A stretch of DNA of 24,305 bases from an uncultured Flavobacteriales bacterium (GTDB lineage Bacteria; Bacteroidota; Bacteroidia; Flavobacteriales; Crocinitomicaceae), in the NCBI GenBank assembly GCA_946479125.1, contig CAMLET010000002.1, positions 1-24,305 of the forward strand, given 5' to 3'. The notes below the pieces were generated by a model, which was given only the letters and a program-made list of their open reading frames with translations, searched no databases and had not been told where the DNA came from. The position numbers were made by a program, and so were the translations under genes. This document shows, piece by piece, positions 8,085 through 14,334 of this stretch (its first letter is position 1; each line of letters begins with the position of its first letter).

Positions 8085-9698
8085 TTACAGAACAATAAGT
8101 TTTCCTGTTTGAATTATGCTTGTTTTGTCGACTAATTCATAAAAGTACATTCCCGCTGGAAGTCCATTTGAATCAATTGTAGTGTTTTGATTACTAATTG
8201 AAGTATTCATTTTTTCTTTTCCAAGCATATCATGCAGATAAAATTCGCACTTGTCGATAAGCGATTTGTCTTTTAAAGACAAGGTTGTACTTTGAGAAAA
8301 CGGATTGGGGTAAATTACTAATGCCGTTTCGTCTGATAAATCATCAATGCTTAATGTTTCACAGTTCGTAGGTAAGTTGGTAGCTATCACTATTGCTGCA
8401 TTAGTCGATACAGCTCCGGTAGTTATCAGTGCTCTACCGTCAATTAAGATTCCTGAATTCCCTAATGCTGCATTATTGCAAATCATCGTGCCGCGAAATA
8501 TAGAATTGGTGTTGAGTTCAACTGCTCCTTCTACTTTCCAATAAACATTTTTCGATTGAGCTCCATTTTGTAGAACAATGTTCGAATTTGTTTCTGCAGA
8601 AAATGCACCATTCACCTGAATGATAAACACTGCGTCAGCATTGTCCATTGCATTTAGATAAACGGTGTCTGTTAAAGTTGTAGCAGCATTCAATAGGTAA
8701 GTATGTGGTGTTAGTACAAGATTATTACCAAACTGAGCAGGATACAATAATTCAATATCATAGGGAAGTGCATTCACATAATTGTACATCAAGAGTAAGT
8801 CTGATGCGCATTGTGCTGTTGATCCATCTGGTACAAGATGAATAGTTCCATTAACGAAAGCTGCATTATAACCTGTTGGACTATCTGTATTACTACCAAC
8901 ATCACCCGTAACATAAGTTGTTCCAGTATTGGCAACTGCGCCATCTGATGAGAAAAGCCCGTAACAAGCCGTTGCTCCCAATTGCGGAGCCGTTGGACCG
9001 TTGAGAACAGCACTTCCGCATCCAATTGGCGTGAATGCCAAAATTCCGTTCAATGTTATTGCTCCAGCTGTAGAAAGTGCTCTTCCTTCAAGTGTATCAC
9101 CGATTGACATATCAATAGAAGCGTTGTTTGCAACAATGGTTCCTGCCATATATGTTCCAGATGCCATGGAAACAGCACCTTCCACTTTCCAAAATACATT
9201 GCATGCTTTTGCTTCATTGATTAATTTAACCTTTGTAGCTGCGCTTGTAGAAAGTGTTCCGTCAACTTGAAAGATGAACACCGCATTCGGATCATTTTCT
9301 GCATCCAGTGTAAGAATTCCATTAATAGTTGAATTTCCAGAAATCGTATGAACTCCAGAATAAAGTGTTTGACCACTTCCCAAGGAAGGAGCTGGTGAAT
9401 TGGTTGTAATTGCAACATCCAATTCATTGTACATGATTAGTAAATCGGTGGCACACTGAGCAGTAGCAGCATCACCAGCGTGCATAACTCCGTTTACATT
9501 ACCGAATCCTGTGATGGGTCCATTATTGGAACCAACATTACCAGTTATGTGTGAAGTTCCAGTATTGGTTATTGCACCTGAAGTAGAAAAAAGTGAGAAA
9601 TTGATTGTAGATCCAGTTGTCGGTGATTGTGCATTACTAGAAAGTGATAACAAACACATGGACACGCCAGTACTTATTGAAAGTATTTTTTTAATCAT
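8085..9698 (-). CDS. Secreted protein with two tandem DUF3494 (ice-binding-like) domains and T9SS module
   Basis: The 537-residue protein has a signal peptide (about 1-23, ending SSNAQ) and two homologous DUF3494 repeats at about 33-224 and 243-437. Matching landmarks in the two copies are FSLFSTSGAITNTGTSHITG versus YGLFSSDGAVANTGTTYVTG, QCATDLLIMYN versus QCASDLLLMYN, FIFQVDGTLS versus FIIQVNGAFS, NVFWKVEGAV versus NVYWKVEGAV, and GRALSTAGAITLN versus GRALITTGAVSTN. A T9SS type A module (about 460-537, YPNPFSQSTTLSL) closes the protein. DUF3494 is the fold of known microbial ice-binding proteins, but many members have adhesin-like or unknown roles, so antifreeze activity is not shown here. 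Two small hairpins lie in the leader just upstream of the ATG. The gene is single and ends at the shared terminator. Confidence 0.88.
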   Translation of the reverse strand: MIKKILSISTGVSMCLLSLSSNAQSPTTGSTINFSLFSTSGAITNTGTSHITGNVGSNNGPITGFGNVNGVMHAGDAATAQCATDLLIMYNELDVAITTNSPAPSLGSGQTLYSGVHTISGNSTINGILTLDAENDPNAVFIFQVDGTLSTSAATKVKLINEAKACNVFWKVEGAVSMASGTYMAGTIVANNASIDMSIGDTLEGRALSTAGAITLNGILAFTPIGCGSAVLNGPTAPQLGATACYGLFSSDGAVANTGTTYVTGDVGSNTDSPTGYNAAFVNGTIHLVPDGSTAQCASDLLLMYNYVNALPYDIELLYPAQFGNNLVLTPHTYLLNAATTLTDTVYLNAMDNADAVFIIQVNGAFSAETNSNIVLQNGAQSKNVYWKVEGAVELNTNSIFRGTMICNNAALGNSGILIDGRALITTGAVSTNAAIVIATNLPTNCETLSIDDLSDETALVIYPNPFSQSTTLSLKDKSLIDKCEFYLHDMLGKEKMNTSISNQNTTIDSNGLPAGMYFYELVDKTSIIQTGKLIVL

Positions 9699-9711
9699 TT
9701 TTTGGGATTAA

Positions 9712-9756
9712 GTGCGAAAGAGTATTCGCACCAACAAGAGTGAACTGATATCACTC
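9712..9756 (-). promoter_or_regulatory. Two tandem hairpins in the 5' leader of the DUF3494 gene
   Basis: A 7-bp perfect hairpin (GTGCGAA with TTCGCAC, 9712-9731) begins 14 nt upstream of the ATG. It is preceded, on the minus strand, by a 6-bp hairpin (GAGTGA with TCACTC, 9738-9756). Both would be in the mRNA leader if transcription starts further upstream. I could not find a clean -33/-7 promoter for this gene, so the transcript start is unknown. Confidence 0.35.
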
Positions 9757-9847
9757 CTTCTTTGTTACATATTAAATGAAAAGAATTACATAAATCACTG
9801 ATTAGTGCAATTATTTGATTTATAGAAATGCATGGATAAATTATAAG

Positions 9848-9883
9848 AAAGCCCTGATTCCACGTTGAAGAAACCAGGGCTTT
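9848..9883 (-). terminator. Terminator of the arginase-argS operon
   Basis: A perfect 9-bp stem (AAAGCCCTG with CAGGGCTTT) encloses an 18-nt loop, 18 nt beyond the argS stop on the minus strand. The T run after it is short, so efficiency is uncertain. Confidence 0.65.
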
Positions 9884-9900
9884 AAATAATCAGAATACGA

Positions 9901-11793
9901 TTACATTTTACGCGGTGAGTCGATTCCAATCAACTTTAATGAAGAAGCGATTGTTCGAACCGTTACCTCACTTAAAATCAACCGTGCATTTTTCAAATCT
10001 TCATTTTCCTCCTGAAGAATCATTACGTTTTGATAGAAATGATTGTAAGCCTTTACCAATTCGTAAGAATAGTTGGCTACAACGGAAGGTGAATGTGTCT
10101 TCGCTGCTTCAGCAATGATTTCCGGATACTCCAGAATCAGTTTCAGAATATCTTTTTCAAGATCGCTGAAAACTCCATTCTCTGTTGTTGAATAAGTTCC
10201 CGCTTTCGCTAACAAACTACAAATACGTGCGTGTGTGTATTGGATGAACGGACCTGTGTGACCATTCAATTCAATAGATTCTTCCGGATTGAAAAGCATT
10301 CGTTTTTTTGGATCAACTTTCAGAAGGTAGTATTTCAATCCACCCATTCCAATTTGCTCAAATAACTTACTGCGTTCCGCTTCCGACATCTCTTCGATTT
10401 GTCCGCGCTCTTGTGTAATTGCTTTCGCGCTTTGAACAACTTCTTCCATCAATTCATCGGCATCAACTACAGTTCCTTCACGACTTTTCATTTTCCCTGA
10501 AGGCAAATCAACCATTCCGTAAGAAAGGTGATAACAAGAGTCGGCCCAGTCGTAACCAAGCTTTTTCAAGATCAAGAACAATACTTGAAAATGGTATTCC
10601 TGCTCGTTTCCGACTGTATAAATGATTCCGCTCAAATCCGGATAATCGCGTTTACGGTCAACAGCGGTTCCCACATCTTGTGTCATGTAAACCGAAGTTC
10701 CGTCAGAACGAAGCAATAATTTATGGTCAAGACCTTCGCCAGTCAGATCGATCCAAACGGAACCATCTTCTTTTTGGTAGAAAACGCCTTTTTCAAGACC
10801 TTCATTCACCAAATCTTTTCCTAGAACGTATGTTTCTGATTCGTAATAATCACGATCAAAATCAACGCCCATTCGCTTGTATGTTGTATTGAATCCTTGG
10901 TAAACCCAACCATTCATTGTTGTCCACAATAAATAAATTTCAGGATCACGACCTTCCCAACGCACCAGCATGTTTTTCGCTTCACGAAGTATATCTGTTT
11001 CGTTTTTCGCTAGATCTTTGATTTTATCGTTAATCGCTGAAACGGCTTTTTCGTCTTTGCCTTCTTTCGCATTTTCGAATTCAAGGAATTTCTCCTGAAT
11101 TGCTTCGCTGAATCCATCAAATTCACCGCTTTCCCACAATGCTATGATTTGTTTTGCTTCAGCATTGAACTGCTTGTCGAATTCCACATAGTATTTCCCT
11201 ACCAGTTTATCGCCTTTCATTCCTGTATTTGCAGGAGTTTCGCGCTCACCTTTTTCATTTAACGGAGAATACTTTTGCCAAGCCAGCATGCTTTTACAAA
11301 TGTGAATTCCACGATCGTTCACAATTTGTGTCTTGATGACCTTATGTCCGTAAGCCTTTAATATTTCAGCAACTGAAAATCCAAGAAACACATTTCGTAA
11401 ATGTCCGAGATGTAAAGGTTTATTGGTGTTTGGTGAAGCGTATTCCACCATAATTGTTGGCTTCGAGTTTTCTTCTGCGAAACCGAAGTTTTTATTGTTG
11501 TAAACTTCATTTAAAGCTCCTGTCCAATAAGCTTCAGGATAACTAACATTCAAGAATCCTCCGACAATTGTAAATGAGCTGATCAATCCTTTCGAAACCA
11601 AATGTTCTCCGATTGCATTTCCAATTTCATCTGGTTTTTTACCCAATAATTTCAGGAAAGGGAAAAGAACAAGCGTTTTATCGGCGTTAAATTCTTTTTT
11701 TGTTTTTTGAAATGTAAAAGTCAATTGCTCAACGTTCACTCCGAAAATAGAGTTGAAGCTATTTTGCAATTCCTTTTCTATAATATGTTCCAT
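9901..11793 (-). CDS. argS: Arginyl-tRNA synthetase
   Basis: This cytoplasmic class I synthetase of 630 residues attaches arginine to tRNA-Arg using ATP. The N-terminal Add1 domain (about 1-100) is followed by the catalytic domain with the HIGH-type motif HLGH (128-131, in NTNKPLHLGHLRN) and the KMSKS-type motif KMKS (434-437, in PSGKMKSREGTVVDADE). The DALR anticodon-binding domain is at about 510-630, with HTGPFIQYTHARI at its start and an end in SPRKM. A charged, probably helical segment at about 215-272 (rich in Glu, Lys and Ala) looks longer than in most ArgS sequences I remember, which would explain a length above the usual 550-600. The ATG at 11793 lies 3 nt after the arginase stop, so the gene is almost surely co-transcribed with arginase. 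Confidence 0.97.
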   Translation of the reverse strand: MEHIIEKELQNSFNSIFGVNVEQLTFTFQKTKKEFNADKTLVLFPFLKLLGKKPDEIGNAIGEHLVSKGLISSFTIVGGFLNVSYPEAYWTGALNEVYNNKNFGFAEENSKPTIMVEYASPNTNKPLHLGHLRNVFLGFSVAEILKAYGHKVIKTQIVNDRGIHICKSMLAWQKYSPLNEKGERETPANTGMKGDKLVGKYYVEFDKQFNAEAKQIIALWESGEFDGFSEAIQEKFLEFENAKEGKDEKAVSAINDKIKDLAKNETDILREAKNMLVRWEGRDPEIYLLWTTMNGWVYQGFNTTYKRMGVDFDRDYYESETYVLGKDLVNEGLEKGVFYQKEDGSVWIDLTGEGLDHKLLLRSDGTSVYMTQDVGTAVDRKRDYPDLSGIIYTVGNEQEYHFQVLFLILKKLGYDWADSCYHLSYGMVDLPSGKMKSREGTVVDADELMEEVVQSAKAITQERGQIEEMSEAERSKLFEQIGMGGLKYYLLKVDPKKRMLFNPEESIELNGHTGPFIQYTHARICSLLAKAGTYSTTENGVFSDLEKDILKLILEYPEIIAEAAKTHSPSVVANYSYELVKAYNHFYQNVMILQEENEDLKNARLILSEVTVRTIASSLKLIGIDSPRKM

Positions 11794-11796
11794 TTT

Positions 11797-12741
11797 TTAC
11801 TTTGTAATAACTGACGACAGAATGTCAAAAGCAATCTCCGCCATTTTGTTTTTCTTGTTGTCTAAACATGGATTGACTTCCACCAATTCCATACAAACAA
11901 CTTTTTCATTTTTCATCAGAATGGTCAGTAATTCTTTCGCCTCATCAGGTGAAAGTCCATTACCAACCGGAGTTCCTGTTCCATATGAGCTCAATTCAGG
12001 ATCCATGGAATCAACGTCGAAAGAAATGTAGATCATCTCGCAGTTTTCCAGTTGTTCCTCAACCAACTTTGCTATGGCTGGAACTCCCATCTGCCTGACA
12101 TTTTCAACCGTATGATTGGTGATGTTCAATTCTTCCATCAAACCAACTTCTTCTTTCTCGCAATCACGAACGGCAACGTAAACCAAGTCTGTTGGCAATA
12201 CCATTGGTGTAACACCGGCACTTTTCTGAAAAGCATCCCAGAATTCTGCTGTTTCACCAATAACGTTGTTGTGCTGGTGCGACAAGTTGTTATTGTTCAA
12301 TGAAATAGATAAAGGCATTCCATGAATATTTCCTGACGGAGTAGTGTAAGGCGAGTGAATATCCGCATGAGCATCGATCCAGATCACACCCAATCGTTTA
12401 TTCGGAAAAGAACTTTTGATTCCGGCAATTGTCCCAGCTGCAGAACCATGATCACCAGCAATAACAATAGGAAACGCTTCATTCGCCAAAGTGCGGGAAA
12501 CTTCCTCTTTAATACCGTAGAATACTTTAGCGTAACCATCAACGCGTTTCGCAAAATCGAAAGTTGTTGGCTTGTCTAAAAAGTCATTCGCAACGACAAT
12601 TGTTGTCATTTCGAAATCTCCAAAATAAGTACTTTGTTGATTGCGAGCTGCGGTGAAAATTGCATCAGGACCACAAGAAGAACCTCTTGTACCAGCAGTA
12701 ATTTCCGAAGGATTGATGATGTATTTGTAGTTTCGACTCAT
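11797..12741 (-). CDS. rocF: Arginase (ureohydrolase family)
   Basis: The 314-residue enzyme is predicted to hydrolyse L-arginine to ornithine and urea with a binuclear manganese centre. Metal-ligand motifs are intact: GDHGS (96-100, His98), DAHAD (123-127, Asp123, His125, Asp127) and SFDVDSMDP (240-248, Asp242 and Asp244). SGNIHGMP (136-143) and the ELVEVNP segment near residue 285 are typical of arginases rather than agmatinases, although a related ureohydrolase substrate cannot be excluded. I start at the ATG at 12741. An in-frame TTG at 12759 would fall inside the promoter -7 element. The gene is first in an operon with argS, 3 nt apart, and has a strong promoter divergent from the lipoprotein gene at 12873. 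Confidence 0.92.
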   Translation of the reverse strand: MSRNYKYIINPSEITAGTRGSSCGPDAIFTAARNQQSTYFGDFEMTTIVVANDFLDKPTTFDFAKRVDGYAKVFYGIKEEVSRTLANEAFPIVIAGDHGSAAGTIAGIKSSFPNKRLGVIWIDAHADIHSPYTTPSGNIHGMPLSISLNNNNLSHQHNNVIGETAEFWDAFQKSAGVTPMVLPTDLVYVAVRDCEKEEVGLMEELNITNHTVENVRQMGVPAIAKLVEEQLENCEMIYISFDVDSMDPELSSYGTGTPVGNGLSPDEAKELLTILMKNEKVVCMELVEVNPCLDNKKNKMAEIAFDILSSVITK

Positions 12742-12756
12742 AAAAAGAATTCGCTG

Positions 12757-12788
12757 CAAAGTTAGTCACGATACTTGGAGTTAACAAA
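12757..12788 (-). promoter_or_regulatory. Promoter of the arginase-argS operon
   Basis: On the minus strand TTTG (12788-12785) is followed after 20 nt by TAACTTTG (12764-12757). Both elements match the Bacteroidota consensus exactly. The -7 element ends 15 nt from the arginase ATG, implying a very short leader. Confidence 0.78.
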
Positions 12789-12813
12789 TGTGATTCTTGG
12801 TCAGTGAATTTGC

Positions 12814-12848
12814 TTTTGTAACTGTATGGAATTCTAAACGTATCTTTA
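12814..12848 (+). promoter_or_regulatory. Promoter of the envelope-protein pair
   Basis: TTTTG (12814-12818) is followed after 22 nt by TATCTTTA (12841-12848), which matches TAnnTTTG at seven of eight positions. It ends 24 nt before the ATG at 12873. It is arranged back to back with the arginase promoter. Confidence 0.6.
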
Positions 12849-12872
12849 GCATCTGAATTTTAGGATATTGTT

Positions 12873-13550
12873 ATGAGATTTTTATATACTATTCCATTAT
12901 TGTTAAGCTTTTTCGTTTTGTTTTCGTGTGGAGAGCCAAAAGCTGAAGAAGGGCAAATTGTTTACACCGTTGAGTATCCGGAGGCAAAAGACAATTTTGT
13001 TTTGTACAGTATTCTGCCGCGTGAAATGGTTTTGACATTTAAAGACGGTAAACTGAAAACCGATATCAAACGTGCTAATTTTCAGAATTCAATGATGGTG
13101 GATTGTAACGCTAAGAAAGTCTCCGCTTATTATAAATATTCGAATGATGCGTTCAATGTTGATCTTTCATCTGCGGATGTAAATAAGATGAAAATTGATC
13201 CTTCTGAGTACAAGATTGTATTCAAGGATGAAGAAAAGGAAATTCTTGGGTTGACGGCTTTAAAAGCAGTTGCAACAAGTAAATCTGATCCTAAGGATGT
13301 GATTGAAATTTGGTATACGGAAGAAATTGGATTGGAAAATTCAAATTGGTTTCACCCGTTTCATGAAATTCCCGGAGTGTTGTTAGAATATTCTATTGAT
13401 CGTTACGGTACGCGAATGGAATTTAAAGCAACAAGCTTCGATAATAAAAAAGTAAGTGATTCAGATTTGAAACTTCCTGCAAGTGGAAATATGAAAGCTT
13501 ATAACGAATACAACTTAAAATTAAACGAACTGTTTAAACCTTTTGAATAA
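12873..13550 (+). CDS. Putative lipoprotein, DUF4412/GLPGLI-like
   Basis: The 225-residue protein begins with a lipoprotein signal (MRFLYTIPLLLSFFVLFSCG, lipobox LFSC, Cys19). The mature part reads like the beta-rich proteins grouped as DUF4412 or GLPGLI in Bacteroidota: it opens with EGQIVYTVEYPE, continues with MVLTFKDGKLKTDIK and GLTALKAVA, and includes IEIWYTEEIG and a segment with IPGVLLEYSIDRYG. This resemblance is by pattern, so the family call is moderate. It is expected in the periplasm attached to a membrane. Function is unknown. Its TAA shares one base with the ATG of the next gene (overlap at 13550), a sign of translational coupling. Confidence 0.75.
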   Translation: MRFLYTIPLLLSFFVLFSCGEPKAEEGQIVYTVEYPEAKDNFVLYSILPREMVLTFKDGKLKTDIKRANFQNSMMVDCNAKKVSAYYKYSNDAFNVDLSSADVNKMKIDPSEYKIVFKDEEKEILGLTALKAVATSKSDPKDVIEIWYTEEIGLENSNWFHPFHEIPGVLLEYSIDRYGTRMEFKATSFDNKKVSDSDLKLPASGNMKAYNEYNLKLNELFKPFE

Positions 13551-14200
13551 TGAGATTTTTGATCCTATTTTCCCTTATCATTTCAACAACAACCCTTTTT
13601 GCTCAAAAACCGTTTTATGGAACTTTGAAGTACCAGGCAACAATTATGGTTCCTGATACGAATGTGGTTTACAAACAATGGAACATCACTATTTCAACAA
13701 ACGATACCGTTGTTCGCACTGAAACGGAAACAGAAATGTTCGGGAATCAGGTTTACATTAGAAATATGGCTTTGAACAGAGCTTATTTGCTGATTAATAT
13801 GACAGGAACTGGTTATGCAATTCAAAATGATCTTTCTAAAAAAGATACAGCAAATGCGGAAAATCAGTACGTCATCAAAAAGGTAAAGGGTAAAAAGAAA
13901 ATTCAAGGATATAAATGTCAGAAATACCATATTGTTGACAAAGGTGATGAGACTGGTACTGGTTACGATTGCTATTTCACAAAGAAGATCAGTTCAAAGT
14001 ATTTGGAGGTGTACAAACAAATTCCATATTTGGCTGTAGATTACTTTATTCCGTCAACTGAGGGAATGATCCATTACGAATTAAAAGAGGTGAAATTGGA
14101 AACAGTTAGTCGTGACATGTTCGGTATTCCATCCGACTATAAACGCATCTCTTTTGATGAATTCATGAATATGTTTATTTCGGGAGAAGGGCAGGAATAG
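13550..14200 (+). CDS. Secreted DUF4412/GLPGLI-like protein
   Basis: The 216-residue protein has a cleavable signal peptide (MRFLILFSLIISTTTLFAQ) without a lipobox cysteine. The mature part follows the same plan as its upstream neighbour: an opening FYGTLKYQATIM, a middle with KKIQGYKCQKYHIVD, a DCYFTKKIS strand corresponding to the IEIWYTEEIG strand of the neighbour, and an IHYELKEVKLE strand near the end. It is probably a distant paralogue of the preceding gene and, by inference, works with it in the periplasm. The ligand or role is unknown. No clear terminator follows, and ftsK begins 134 bp downstream. Confidence 0.72.
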   Translation: MRFLILFSLIISTTTLFAQKPFYGTLKYQATIMVPDTNVVYKQWNITISTNDTVVRTETETEMFGNQVYIRNMALNRAYLLINMTGTGYAIQNDLSKKDTANAENQYVIKKVKGKKKIQGYKCQKYHIVDKGDETGTGYDCYFTKKISSKYLEVYKQIPYLAVDYFIPSTEGMIHYELKEVKLETVSRDMFGIPSDYKRISFDEFMNMFISGEGQE

Positions 14201-14334
14201 TCAGCAAAAGATTGGTTGACATTACATGTTTTTTCTTGAGAAAAAGTTAACTAACAACCCTCTGTTTAAACTTAACATAGTTTCACTTCTTACGTGTGCA
14301 TATCTGACCTAACTTCGCTAGGTTACGCGTAAAT

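Noticed and set aside
14229..14246. TTTTTC/GAAAAA stem after the secreted envelope gene as a terminator
   Set aside because: The stem is short and purely AT-rich, and no GC pairs support it apart from one.
14303..14326. TAACTTCG and a small ACCTA/TAGGT hairpin upstream of ftsK as a promoter
   Set aside because: The -7 element has a mismatch and no TTG occurs at the right distance. The hairpin has only five pairs.
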